64,000 bases of DNA from Alectoria sarmentosa (Eukaryota; Ascomycota; Lecanoromycetes; Lecanorales; Parmeliaceae). Of this stretch, positions 11,696-24,802 are shown piece after piece. The notes below the pieces were generated by a model, which searched no databases, was not told the origin of the DNA, and saw nothing but the letters and a program-made list of their open reading frames with translations. Where the stretch lies: the NCBI GenBank assembly GCA_009733775.1, contig WOGZ01000193.1, positions 1-64,000 on the forward strand. The letters run 5' to 3'. The stretch's first letter is position 1, and every line of letters begins with the position of its first letter. The position numbers were made by a program, and so were the translations under genes.

Positions 11696-13499
11696 TGATA
11701 ACTTTTGTCAAAGAGTTAATCGCATTTCGATTTGATATGATAATGTTTTTTGCAATAAATATAATATTTGACGAACTTTTAAATGAATTTGTTATTAAAA
11801 TCAGGCATAAAGTTTTTTTGAGATTTAATAATGATAACATATTTTGAAATTGAAGCGATAAGACGAAAGAGACGTTAAATAACGAACATAAAAATAAATT
11901 CTTAACGCTTAAAAAAGGAATTAATCATAATTTAAATGAATCGAATAATAACGTATTTTAATGAATAGGTTATCTCGATATTGATATCATTTATAAATTT
12001 ATGATTTTGAATATAATGAATAAAATAAACGTTATTCGTTTTATTCAAGCTTATATAAAAAAAAAATGAAAAAATTAATTTTCAATTTCAATTTAAATAA
12101 TAAATTAATGATATTATTATAAATGCTCTTAAGACGAGCGACAAAATTAATTACATTTTTATATTAATTAAAATTCAATTTAAATAATTAACGATATAAA
12201 TTATTGAGTGTATCGAAATTTTTAAACTTATTATTTTTATAAATAACATCTTATAAAATATGCGCATTAATTTCATCTTTATAATTCATAAATAAATTGT
12301 TTTTAAGACGATTTTTGATGATATTGATATAAAATTTATATTTTAAATCTCATTTAATTCGTTTTTTTTCGATAACATCGATCATTATCGTGAGCTCGTT
12401 AAATGAAATGTTCTTAAAAATGATAAATATAACGAAAATCTCATTTTGTTTCATTTTGATAAATTTGATAAAACGTTGCGATGTAAGAAATTATCGCATT
12501 TTTCGAAATCATATTTAAAAACCTTCGGGTTTTTTAAATTTTTTGATATAAAGCGAAAGGCCGCCATTAAACTTCACGTTTATAATTTTTTTGAATATAA
12601 TAATTTCGATATATTATTAAAAGCACGAAGGATTTGAATGTTAATAAAAAAATTGAATTTAATAAATTAAACGATAATTTCAAAAAGATTTTCGTTATTA
12701 ATTAATTCGAGAGAAAATTCGTGGGTAAAAATATCGAGAATTATAATGTTATCAAATAAATAAATAAATAAGTAATCGCGCCCTTTGCTTTTCGAGCGCG
12801 TTTTAAATTAACGATAAATTTTATCTAATGTTTAATTATAAAAAAAGAAATCGCGTTCGAAAATGCGTTTTATTAATCGAGCTCTTTTGAATTAAATTCG
12901 AAACTTTTTTTTAAAAAATGTTTAAAAATATAATAAACGTGAAAAAGCGAAAACGTTTAAATTTGTTTTAATTTATAAAAGAAGAAAAAGAAAAAAAACG
13001 TTTAAAACGTTTAAATTTGTTTTAATGAAAAATGTGATTAATGAATATAATTAAATCTTTTGATATTTGAGAATCAAAATCAAAAGAAATATTTAAAAAT
13101 CTTTTATGTTCTTTTTCAATCACAATTAACATTAAAATCGTTAATAGAATAACGATCGTTGATATAATAACGACCGTTGATATAACAAAAATCGTGTTTT
13201 GCGACGAAATGCTCATTGTTATAAGCGACCCGCTATCATTATTAACTTTATTAATTTTGATTTAATATTTCGTTAAAAATAATCTGATAATTAATGTTAT
13301 AATAATCGTTATTTGAGAGTAAAGTTTATAATATGCTATAATCTCTTTTTCGTTTCATAAACAACGAAATAACATTATTTAATAGCGTTTAATCGATTAA
13401 TTGAAAAGCGCGCGTTTGAATTAATTTAATTTTAATTTTCTTATTTTTTAGATAAAGGGCTATAATATAAATTTATAAAATCAAATAACCTCTTAAAAA

Positions 13500-14020
13500 G
13501 TTACTCGATTATTACATTATAAATATAATTCATCGCTTAAAGACTGAAGCTAATAAATAATTAATCGCAATTCTTTAAAAACAAATTGCTCTCATAATAA
13601 TTGCAATCAATATTTCACGATTTATCATTTGCGATTATCACATAAATAAATCGTTGAATTGAGTCAGATACATGTTTAAAGCACGATTTATCAATAAAAA
13701 TAATCACATATGATAAATAGATTTGAAAGTGCGCTGAGCGCAAATTGCTGCCGTTTAAATTCGACATTGCGATCGCTGCAACTCTTAAAGACTCGATCTT
13801 ATACGTTTGATTGATGAGTTAACTGATTTATGAGTAATAAATAGATAATATTAAACGAATGCCCGCGATTCCGGACTCAAAACCTGTTGAAAGTAAATGA
13901 AACACTTGATTGATTGAGTAATCGCAACAGAGCATTTAAATACAAAATGTGCCAAGCCTCTCTCGGCAAACCTTTCTTGTCTCGATAAACCTTTTATATT
14001 TTAAATAACTAACACATTTT
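13500..14020. other. Less mutated spacer between the two MULE copies
   Basis: About 520 bp have visibly more G+C and more CpA/TpG than either side, for example CCCGCGATTCCGG near 13861 and CCAAGCCTCTCTCGGC near 13953. Inverted half-sites such as GCGCTGAGCGC and TTGCGATCGCTGCAA occur near 13731 and 13768. No gene, no RNA fold I would trust, and no second copy in the window. It may be original single-copy DNA between two insertions. Confidence 0.5.
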
Positions 14021-15414
14021 AATAAAATCTCAATTTTGAAACGAATATAAATATAAATGTTTCGAAAAGAAATTCGCAAAGTTTGTGAATATAATTATAA
14101 TAACGATAAATTAATTTCTGATATAATAATAACATAACGAAGTTTTAACATATTAAGATTAATATTGAGATTTTATAAATAAATTCGATTTCGATTGATT
14201 ATTCGATAGATTATTCGAAGTGTGAGAATTAATGAAATCGTTTTTTTGAAATTAAGGGCGTTGAATAATAATAATAAAGCGATTTAAACGATTTAAACGT
14301 CTTAAACGTCTTTTTTGAAATAATGATTTAAATAATCTTAAATAAATAATATAAAATTGTTTCAATTTTAAAAGCATTACGAAAAACAATAAATTTATCG
14401 AGATATAAAGTTTCAATAAGATTATTAATCATTTATTTATTGATGAAAATATATTAAATATTTATAATATTATTATTGACTTTTTCGCGTATAAAATGAT
14501 GAACAATGTTAATATATTTAATGTAAATATAAAATTAAACGTTTTTTGCGAAAGCGATTGCGTTTTAATTATTTTTAAAAATCACGATAATTTTAAAATT
14601 CGAATCGTTAAATTATGAAAGTTAATTAAAAAGATTTTTTAATTAAATAATTTTCTTAATAATTTGCGTTTAATTAATATATTTTATTTTATAAATAAAT
14701 AACGTTATAATAATTTAACGTTTGTTTGATTAATTAATAACGTTATTATTTAAATTAAATAAATAATCGAAACTAAATCTTCGAATTGAATTCTTAATTT
14801 AATTAAAATTAATATAATTAAATAAATTTTTAAAGAGTTCTTATATACGAGTTCGTAATATATTATATTTTTAAAATATTAAAAAATTCGAATAATCGCA
14901 TTTTAATATATTAAAATAAGATTAATTAAATATTAATTAATTAAAGAAATAATATAAGCGATATCGAGACGAATTTTTAATATAATATATATAAAAGAGT
15001 TTACGACGAATTAATATTTTTTATAAAACTTTTTGAAAATTATATAATTTTCTTCGACGAACGTTAATTTGCGATTGATTTTGAATAATATATTAATGAA
15101 AATGAGATTTTAACATTTGAAATAATTAAAAAAATGTGTGATGTAAGTTTTTTGTTTCAAGCGAATAATATTATTACGATAATTTCTTTTGATGATTATG
15201 TTCAAATAAAAAACGTACGATTTCAAATTTAATATATAAAATTTGATATTTAATGTATCTTTGATTCGTTTAATGATAATTTTATTACGATTTATAATTA
15301 ATTAAGACATTATTAACGTAAAACGTTATAATGATTTTTTTTTTTAAGATTCATAAATACATTATCGTTTGATTCGATAAAATTAAAATCGAATTTCTTT
15401 ATATAAATCGAAAA

Positions 15415-15780
15415 ATGTTGATATTAAAATTTGAAAGATTGTTTCAAATTATAAAGAATTTTATTCAATTTGTAAATTTTGATATTATTTTTATTAAAAT
15501 TTTCAAATTATTGTATATAAATGTTCTTTTGAATATCGTTATAAAAAAAAACGATTTTAACGTTTATTTGTTTCACGTTTCAATTCATAATCGTTATAAG
15601 CGCAAAAATCGTTTTATAATTTATAAACTTTATTATCGACGCGAAAGTGTTATAATAATCACGATTCTTTTATTATTCGAATTTTTAAACAATTTAATAT
15701 GTTTTATAATAAATAATTTTCTCTTCGAGATCTCGCTTTACGATGTAAATTTAACGATTTTTAAAAATATAAATTCTTAA
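15415..15780 (+). pseudogene. FAR1-like N-terminal region of MULE copy B
   Basis: This 121-codon open frame survives in an otherwise closed region. It contains N-D-F-N-V-Y-L-F-H-V, then R-Y-K-R-K-N-R, then R-R-E-S, ending F-E-I-S-L-Y-D-V-N. The layout recalls the WRKY-like zinc-binding FAR1 domain at the start of many MULE transposases (V-Y-L-x-C-D, basic segment, W-x-L-x-V-x-x-x-x-H). The Cys and His ligands are no longer readable, so this is a weak match. Gypsy 1 is inserted at the matching point of copy A, near the end of this segment. Confidence 0.35.
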
Positions 15781-16734
15781 AAACGTTTAAATAAAGCATT
15801 AAATGTTATTATTTATAAAAAATTTATATTTTTTTCATATATTAATTTCTCGATTTATATAAAATAAATTATTAAAGATTATTTATTCGTAAATTATAAG
15901 TTCGAAGATATTAAATTTATTAATATAATTCGCAAAAAAAACAAAAGTAATGAAAATTTTCGTTAAAAAATCAAATAATAAATTATAAAGATTCGAAATA
16001 ATGAGATTTTTATAATCATTAAATATTTTTTGAATAATTTTATATTCGAAATGTTCTCGCATAATTTTCATTTTAATAAATTTCGAAAATATCGATAAAA
16101 GAAAAATAATAATAAATTTAACGATTAATATAATAGATTTAATAAATATTATAAATATACGCATTATAATAACGATAAAACGAGGTTTTTAAAAGCGATT
16201 AATAATTAACGATAATCGAATATTCGTTAATGATAATCGATTTAACGATTCAATCGAAATTATAAATTCAACGTTTAATAATATAATAATACGTTGTATA
16301 TTTAATGTCTTTTTTATAATAAATATTAATATAAAAAAACGTTAACGTTTGTTTAAAGACTTATAAATCTCAATTTTCGTTTCGAAATTCACGAAATATA
16401 AACATTTTTCGACGAAATAGACGTCGTTAACGCGAATAATCTTTTTTTTGATTAAATTATAAAAACGAAAAATGAATTCGTTTTTATAATTTAAAAGAAT
16501 ACATTTTTCGCTTTTATTTATAAATTTTTTTTAAATTTTTTTTAAAGCGTAAATGATGAAATTTATAATTCGTAAATAAAATAAAATAAATTTATAATGA
16601 TAAAAGGTTTCAAGAAATGTGATAATAATTTTAATATTAAAAAAACGCATCGTTAAATAATTAATTATAATTATTATTTCAAATTAAAAAAATTTGTTAA
16701 CATTGAAATTTAATAAAATTGAATATATTTTATT

Positions 16735-17080
16735 TATTAACGTTTAATCAAATCGCTCGACGATTTTATTTATTTCAAAATTATTTATAATAATAAATTT
16801 TTACTTGATGCTCGTTTAAGCGAGACATTGAAAAAAGATTTTATTAATATATTCGATTTCATTATCGAGGCGAATGCGATAAATTCGATAATCACGAGAT
16901 TTTAAATAAGTTTTAAAACGCAAAAATATAATAAAGATTTCATTTTTGTGATGAATATAATAAATCTCAAAATAACAAATAAAATTATTTTTAAACGTTA
17001 TAAAATATTTATAATCGTTAAAATTAATAAAAATCAGAGATTTAATAAAATCGTTATAAATAAATTCGTTTAATAATGTA
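16735..17080 (+). pseudogene. MULE transposase core relic (copy B)
   Basis: The start (TTTAATCAAATCGCTCGACG) matches copy A. A later frame reads Y-N-K-D-F-I-F-V-M-N-I-I-N and K-I-F-I-I-V-K-I-N-K-N, equivalent to E-D-F-V-F-I-L-N-N and I-F-I-L-I-V-N-E-N-D in copy A. Between these anchors (about 16805-16920) the two copies do not align, so B may have a replaced or shifted segment there. Not functional. Confidence 0.4.
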
Positions 17081-17149
17081 TTAAACGCTGTGAGCGAATT
17101 ATGAGAAATAATCTTTTAATTTAATTATATAACATTCGCAAATGTATTT

Positions 17150-19990
17150 TTCGATAATATTTTTAAAGAAATTTACATTCATAATAATATTAAAAAACTT
17201 ATTAAGATTTTGTTAATTTAAATAATTTATGCGAATATATTATAATTAATAAATCGAATTCGAAAAAACGTTATAAATAATCAAGACATTATTATTTTTT
17301 CAAAAATTTAAAAAAAAAAAAATCGCGATTTTGCGTATCGATTAACGTGATATTATTTTAAATTAAAATATAATTTTTTTTATAAAAGACGATTTTAATG
17401 TCGATATTTAAGAGCTTTTTAATTGATAAAAAATTGACGTTCATATCGAGCATATATAAAATATTAAAAATCGTTAAAATAACGCGTTTGTTATTAACAT
17501 TATAATTAAAATTAATAATATCGTAAAAAAAACATTGAATTTTAACGTTTTTAATGTTTTTAATAAATTAAAATTAAATTTTAATATAAATAATGAATAT
17601 CGAATAATCGATAAAGAAATGACGAATACAATCAAAATTTATCATAATTCGAATATCGAGATTTATAAATTTGATAAACGATAAATTTTTATTCAAATTC
17701 GAATTCGTTATTAAATTAACAAAATTTTTATTCTCGTTTTGATTTGTTTCATTAATTATATTTAAAATATTAATATCATTAAAAATAAGATTCGAATAAT
17801 TTTGATTATTTAATTCATTTATAAATGTTATATAAATATAAAAATAATCGTTTTTTTTTTTGAAATATACGTTATATTAATATTAAGATAATTTTTTTTA
17901 AAGCGAAAACGTTAAATAACGCTTTTTCGATGCGTTTGCGCTTCACATTTAAAACATTAATATTCGAATAAATAATATCGATTTGCGCCTTCTTTTTCTT
18001 TTTTTGTTTATTTATAAACTTTTTAAACTTTAAATGAAAGAATTTAATTTAACATTTAATAAAAAGATGTTCAAATTTGCGATCAGCGATTTTATAAAAA
18101 ACATAAATGTCGCGATTGATGAAATCAAAATCGTCGAAATTATTTTTAATGAATTTTTTATCTTTATCATTGCGATGAGCGAGTATAACGATATTATTCT
18201 TTTTAATTATAAATATACGACGCTCTTCGTTTATTATATCATAAATAATTAAATTAAATTTAATTATTTTCGAATTATAAAATATATAAATTTGAATATA
18301 AATTATTATAAAGATATTATAGATTTTATCGAGTTTTATAAGAAAAAATTGAATGAGATAAAATTTCGATAATGATAAATCGTTTAAATTAACGATTTCA
18401 GCGTTAATCTTGCGAAAGTTCTTTTTATATTAACGAACGTCTTTTTTGAAATTGATATTAATGTTATACAATTAACGCATAAATTCGATATAAAGTTTAA
18501 AATTCGTAAGTTTATAATAAATATCGATAACGTTTAATATAATTTGAGAATTTTCGTTATATTTTTTAATGAATTAATAATTAACGTAATTAAAACGTTA
18601 ATAAATAATCACGTAAATTTTAAATTTGATAATGTTAAAGAAAAATTGAAAATTGTTCAATATCAATTAATCGTTAATATTTTCGTTTCATTTGATGTAT
18701 TCGATAATGAATTTCAAAATAATAATAAAAATTAAAAAAAAGTTGCTTTTATTATTCATAAAAACATTTTTAATAATATTTTAAACGTTGAATTTAGTCA
18801 TCGATATCGAAAAAAATAAATGAAAAAATGTAAAAGATTAATAATAATAACGAGGATAACGAAAATGAGTTTTTTTTTATTATAATTAAAAGCGAATCGA
18901 AAATGTTAATTTGAGGATTATCGTTTTAAAAAAATATCGAAATAAACGAATTTAATAACGATTCAAAAAACGATTCGAATGTTTTAAAAAGAATTGATAA
19001 ATGAGATCGTTTATCTTTAACGCGTAAATTAAAGATTTCGATATCGTTTAAGACGTCAAATAATTTGTCGCTAACTTTAAAATCATTATCGCATAATGAT
19101 AATGTGAAAAAGATGAAATAAATGCTCTATTAATTTTCGTCAAAATCGTTTAAATTTTTATCGATATTAATTAATTATTATTATTATATTTCAAGATTTT
19201 GTAATAATAACGAAAAATGCTTATATAAAGATTAACGATAAATTTAAACGATAATATTATTATGAAATGAAATTAATAATACGAAAGATTTGATTTTGAA
19301 TTTAATAATAAAAATTGAATTTAATTAACATTATATTGAATACAATTGCAAGCGTGTAAATCTTTTTAAAAATTTCATATTCTTTTTATATTATTTAATT
19401 AAAAACTCGAACTCAAAATATTCGTTTTAATAATTATCATCATGAAATTGAAATTAATTAAATTTTATAATTATGATAATAAAATGTTATCGATAACGAA
19501 TAAAGAATTCGATGATAAGATTTCATTTTTTTAAGAGGTTTTTGAAATTAAAACGTCAATTTTAACATATAAAGTTTGTTGTTTTTGATTTTAAATAGAC
19601 TTTTAAGCGTTTAAATAATAGTGAAGTTAGTTTTAAACTGTTTTAAACGATAATTAAATTGATAATAATGTTGATATTTAATTATTTAATTTGTTTCATT
19701 AATTCGATATATCGTTAAAAATGCAAATTATCAAATTGATGAAATATGATAAAAATAAGAACGTATTTTTGTTTGTTTAATGTATTTCACGCAAAAAAGT
19801 TGATAATGTTATAAAAATCTTATTATGATTCGATTATACGATTATAAATCGTATACGATTTCGATTAAAAGCGAATAATTTCGACTCGTCGAGGGTTAAA
19901 AGATTTTCAATCCTCGAATTTCGAATTATAATCATTTAAATTTAAAGATTATCTTATAAATGAAAATTGCTCATTTTAAAGAGATTAATT
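17150..19990. other. AT-rich degraded repeat DNA, no gene seen
   Basis: Dense A/T sequence in which remaining C and G lie mainly in CpG. It probably continues copy B. Short open frames at 18034-18252 and 18544-18735 have no recognisable domain and a composition (Ile, Asn, Lys, Phe) dictated by AT content. Confidence 0.4.
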
Positions 19991-19994
19991 AAAT

Positions 19995-20240
19995 AAAGTT
20001 TTTTATAATTGATTATTTTATTGCGATGAGCATAAAATGTTTAAAAACAATTATAATTATAATAATAAATAAATAAATCATGTTTATAATGATCGTCGAA
20101 TAAGTTCGAGCTTATAATCTATGAAAATATAATATAAAACATTTAATTATATTACTTTAAAAGTGTTATAAAGAAAAGTGCGACCTATATTACGAACGCA
20201 AAGCGCCCGTTACGTGATTTATCACATGATTTAAATTTCG
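19995..20240 (+). repeat. Left copy of a 245-bp imperfect direct repeat
   Basis: Aligns with 21396-21655. Shared landmarks are TTGCGAT, AATAATAAATAA, CGA(G/A)(C/T)TTATAATCTAT, a tract with TTACTTTAA(A/G)AGTGTTA, and ACGTGAT near the end. The two copies are about 1.4 kb apart in the same orientation. They could be LTRs of a small degraded element or an internal duplication of copy B. No target duplication was found. Confidence 0.6.
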
Positions 20241-21395
20241 ATATTCGAAAGTTAATTATTTTGAAATAAAAATGAAATCAGCGTAAAAATTTAAAGTAAA
20301 ATCGTTATCATTATCGTTATCGCTATCGTTATTTAAAAAATATTTAAAACTTTATAAAATTTTAAAAATATAAAAAAAAATTCGTTGAATTTTGAAATTA
20401 ATTTAATATAATTTAAATTTTCGTTTACGAAGAATCTCTACTTTATAATCGAAAAAGTATTTAATAATGTTTAAAAAGATAATAAATTTAATAAATTTTG
20501 AAAGAAATATAAAAGCATAAAAATGTTATTTTAAAGGAAAATTATTTAATTTTATAAATTATAGCGAACTTGTAAAGAGTTCATTATTTGAATTATATTA
20601 ATCGTTTTGATAATTAAAAGATTTTTTTGAAAAAAGAATAATAAGGTTTCGAGATCGAAAACGAGATCAATAATTTCATTTCATTCGCTTAAAGCGCTCG
20701 AATATAATATCGTTATCGTTAAATCGCTTTACAATAAAAATTTCCTTTTTTTGATTTTCGAAATAAAGAGGGTTTTTTTTTTGCGTTTTGATATATTAAA
20801 CACGCGAAATAAAAAATGATTTCTCTTTAATTGATTGTTAATCTTTATTTTTGTTTTTGGTTTTTTGATTTTCATTACGAATATTTCGCAATTGAATCGT
20901 TAAGTATAATTATTGTTATCGAATTTTAAATGAAACGATTTGCAAAATGAAAATATGTCGTTTATCGTTTTAACGTGTCTTATATAAAAAAGTTGATAAT
21001 ATCGTTTTAAAAATTTAACGATCACGTGATCACGATCGCAAAGCAACATCAAAATACCACGATTAATTACGATATGTTTCGAAAAGTTTTGATCGTTTTA
21101 TTTTATTTTGAATGAGAGCGAAAGCGATGCGAATTATTAATAAAAACGACGCGAATATTAATAATGTTTTAACGCTCAAAAAAACGATGTTAATTTTTAA
21201 AAACGCTTATAATTTTCAAAAGGGCGTTATTAATTATCAAAAAAAGCGTTTTAAATATCGTTAATTTTTAACGTTATTTTTTTCGTTTTGTTTTTTATGT
21301 TTTCGTTATGAGCGAGTCGTAATCGTTTTAATTTAAATAATCATTTTATTTATAACGAGCATTATTCACATTGAAAAAGTTACGATATATAAGAT

Positions 21396-21655
21396 ATAGC
21401 GATTTTTATAATTAATATTTTCATTGCGATAAATATGAAATATTAAAAAATGATAGCAATTATAATGAATAATAAATAAGTTATACTATAATAATGCCGA
21501 TATAAATTCGAATTTATAATCTATTAAAATATGAAGTAAAACACTTAATTTTTATTACTTTAAGAGTGTTACGAAAAAAAGAGCGATTTATATACGGGCG
21601 CATTAATGTGCGCACGTGATCGTTAAAAATGCCAAGACTTGACGTTACATGACCC
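21396..21655 (+). repeat. Right copy of the 245-bp imperfect direct repeat
   Basis: Partner of 19995-20240, offset about 1403 bp. The intervening 1.15 kb has no open frame of note. A 12-bp perfect palindrome, GATCACGTGATC, lies near 21020, and CACGTGAT also occurs in this copy near 21613. Confidence 0.6.
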
Positions 21656-23935
21656 GAATTTCAATAAATTGTCGATGTTAACAATGCGTTAATAAGATTT
21701 CAACAATGTTTTAACAATTTTTAATTTGTTAACAAATTGTTTATTTTATCAAATAATTATTAGCTTATTTAATAATAAAGTATTTCTTTCAAAATAAGTA
21801 TTAAATAATGCTTAATAAAATTATATCGATATTGTTATTAATTGATGCGAAGCATTTAAGAAATTTATAAAAATTATAAATTTAATTAATTTAATTTATA
21901 ATTACAACGAAGATATATAAAGAAGTTAATATTAATTAAACGTAGTTTTTGCAATATTTTTCAACAGATAAATGCGCTTACAAAAGACTTTTATAATATT
22001 TTAGTCGCAATAAATTATAAAATATTTTTCGAATTAATTCATTTTTTTATATTAATAACACGATCGTAATAATTAGTTATCATTTTTCTATAAAATCGTT
22101 GTTTTCGTTTATATTTATATTTTATTCGTTGTTTTTTTAATTTAATTTAAATATTTTAATTTCTTTTTTAAATTCATATTTAAAACGTTAATAATTTAAT
22201 AATTAATTCAATTTTTTTTCGATAACGTACGTTATCGAAACTCTATTTTTTGTAAAAAAAACTTTTGCAATTTTCGTAAAAACTTTACATATTATTTTAA
22301 AATCATATTTTAATTTATTTATTAACATATTAATATTCGATAATATTTTATCTTTATTTAAATTATCTCGTTAATCTTCGAGAAATTATTAATTAGTTTC
22401 ATCAAAATTAAAAATTAATTTATTAATAATTTCAATGTAATTTTCAAAAGTTTTTATTATAAACAATTTAATCGATAATATTTTGATTTATGTGATTTTT
22501 TTATTAAATGTAAAAGCTTTAATAAGGATTTTTTTACTATTAAAACTTTTTACTTCTAAAACTTTTCAGTTTTATCGTTTTCGAGTTAACTTTTTAATAA
22601 TTTTCTTAATTTAATGAATTGTTAAGTAAACGAAGTGTTAAAAACTATACGTAAAATTGATAATAGTATTTAAACGTGATTTAAATGAAATTCTAATTAT
22701 GAGGTTTTAAGTATAAATGCATATGTGTAAAAGTAAAAGATTAAATTATGACTTAACACGCTAATATAAAACTGATTTATATCACTAATTTTAATTTACA
22801 ATAAGTCGCAATATCGATTTGAGAACTATTTTACTAACCTCGAATTATAATACAAAAATTAATTATAAATATTTTAATTATAAATAGCTTAATAACATTT
22901 TACTTAACGATATTTTTATATTCGAGATTAGAAAATATTAAAAGTATTTTATTATAATAATAAAGTTATTTATTTATTTATTTTATAGTTTTTATATATT
23001 AAACAAAAACGTCTTTTTAATAAAAACGAAATATTGTTTATTATCAATATCTCATTTATTATTTATATTTCATTTATTTTCGTAATAAAAACGCGAGCGA
23101 AATAACATTATACGTCGCGCATTTATTAATAAATAATAAAATTTCAAAATAAAATAGCAAAAAAAACAATAATTTCTACGTTAATAATTAATATTAATCG
23201 TTTTTTTTATAATAACGATGTTCTTTTTTTAGAAATAATCGATTCGTTTATTTTTAATTATTCGTAAAAGTTATATTCGTAAATTATTAAGAAAAATAAT
23301 ATTAAACATTAAATCTCGAATGATTTTTTAATAAAAAATCGTATATAAATATAAATATATTAGTAGCAAAACGTAATTATTAATGTTTTAATTATCTTTT
23401 ATCGTCGTTAACTTTAAAATACTTTAAGAAATAAATTTTTAATAAATCTTTAATAATTTTTTAGTAAATAAATAATGAATAAATTTTTCAAAAATCGATT
23501 AATCGAAAATAAGTTTTATCTTAATCAAGTAATGAAAACGTAATATATATATTAAATTTTCAAAAATGAAATGTAATTAATTTTAAAAAAAAGATTATTT
23601 AAAAATTACGTAATTAAAAAAAAACGATACGAAAAATTAACTTTTTTAATTATTAAATAATGATAATAAAATTATTTAATAGCGAAAGATTTACGAATAA
23701 AAAATTTATATATTTAATTACTTTTTATATTATTACGATAATAATAAATTAGTATTTTTTTTATCGATTTTTAATCAAAGTTAATTTAATAACAATAATA
23801 ATTATTATTATATTTAAAATTTATTATAAAATATAATTAAGTAAGTTGAAAGAAAAAGATAAAAAAGTAAAAGAGTAAAAGATGTAAAAGAGTTAAGATA
23901 GAGTAAATAAGCAAAAATAAAAGAAAAGATCGAAA
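21656..23935. other. AT-rich desert left of gene island 1
   Basis: No coding frame, no LTR pair and no RNA gene is visible. The last 120 bp (from about 23840) turn purine-rich (AAAAGA and GAAAG runs) before composition shifts abruptly to balanced at about 23940. Confidence 0.6.
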
Positions 23936-23999
23936 GAAAGGGCTCAGCCGGGACTAAATAATATGTAAGTAACTAGAAGGAACATATGTGGTTGAGAAC

Positions 24000-24222
24000 G
24001 TACTTTGAACCCGGGACCTGCCACATATCGAGAGTGTCTGAGACACTCAGATTTTCACCCGAAGCGGCAATCATACGACTTTTGTGCAATTAAATTTAGC
24101 CCATAATACATTGGTTGAAAGAATCAGTCGAAACCAACCTAGACCACTGAGCTTGGAAAGGTTAACACATGATGTAGACCAAGAATGAATTAATTACCCT
24201 TAACCGCTTGACCAACATTCTA
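24000..24222 (-). other. tRNA-like Pol III promoter motifs at the island border
   Basis: On the minus strand, TTGGTCAAGCGGTTAAG (24199-24215) resembles a tRNA D-arm / A box. GGTTTCGACTGATTC (24121-24135) and GGGTTCAAAGT (about 24002-24012) resemble B boxes. A further D-arm-like AAGCTCAGTGGTCTAGG lies at 24138-24154. A 5-bp stem with 7-nt loop (GAGTG..CACTC) lies between the A and B-like motifs farther left. No complete cloverleaf can be folded, so this may be a tRNA pseudogene, a tRNA-derived SINE remnant, or coincidence. Confidence 0.3.
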
Positions 24223-24802
24223 ACGTACTGGAGATGGCTCTTAATGTATTATATATTCTTAGCTTGTTTCATTTTTCTCCAGCTCTGTCTGATCTAACTC
24301 GCTTCAGGTTTCAATAGCGAGTTTGTGGAATACGTTGATTTCTACAATTATACCGGACCATTTTTTTCCGTAATTCAGACCGGTGCTGAGATATCCGCTT
24401 CTGTATGGCCTTGGAATGCCTGTTACTAGCGTAAAATACGACTTTGACTTTGAGGCTTCAGGTTCTTTGATCAAACCTTTCGTACGAAAGACGTAGTGCT
24501 TTCATTCAATCTTCAAGACTGTTACCAGCGTATTCCCTTGTCAAGTGTACCACTGCTGATAGGTCGGGGCCTGCAACGTGGCTCCTTGACTTTGGTGGAC
24601 AAGAAGTACCACATGCGTGTGGACTGTTCCCTTTCTTACCTGCAAGATATCATCCGAGAAATCGCCTGCAATCCAAGTATCACGCAGCCAGCCGCCGCGC
24701 ATCCAGATTCTCCTTCACGCCTTGATGGTCAAACATCTTCAGACCCTTTGACCCACAAGTCTTCTCTCGACCGTTACTTCTCCTGCTTCACCCATAGAGC
24801 AC
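24222..24802 (+). promoter_or_regulatory. Upstream region of the RBR ligase gene
   Basis: About 580 bp of balanced composition precede the chosen ATG. A pyrimidine-rich stretch with TCTCC, CTTCTC and CCTGCTTCACCC lies just upstream of 24803, as is common near fungal transcription starts. A frame running from 24496 overlaps the gene but begins with GTG and has no domain, so it is treated as leader sequence. No TATA box is convincing. Confidence 0.4.

Larger units (their letters stand above)
9468..13500 (+). mobile_element. Mutator-like transposon copy A, continuation after the insertion
   Basis: Immediately after the target duplication the sequence resumes the match to copy B: 9473-9530 aligns with about 15717-15775 (CTTCG..GAGCTTCGC against CTTCGAGATCTCGC). 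Further on, the segment around 10365-10400 matches 16738-16775. The transposase relic at 10351-10690 supplies the MULE assignment. Downstream, 10700-13500 is AT-rich with scattered short frames, for example 12446-12637, and no recognised domain. The right end is set only by the drop in AT content near 13.5 kb. Confidence 0.5.
14020..17150 (+). mobile_element. Mutator-like transposon copy B, recognisable part
   Basis: This copy is collinear with 590-2239 plus 9473-10690 of copy A and is not interrupted by the gypsy element. It therefore contains the empty insertion site, AATAA near 15711-15719. It carries the FAR1-like frame at 15415-15780 and a transposase relic around 16738-17080. RIP is heavier here than in gypsy 1. 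The start is where similarity to A begins; the true ends are not resolved. Confidence 0.55.

Noticed and set aside
11496..11847. Frames of more than 110 codons on both strands
   Set aside because: Created by a simple TTATC-type repeat; the proteins are almost only Ile, Val, Met and Thr.
21000..21040. Palindrome GATCACGTGATC as a regulatory operator
   Set aside because: It lies in degraded repeat DNA with no gene nearby; a 12-bp palindrome alone is weak evidence.
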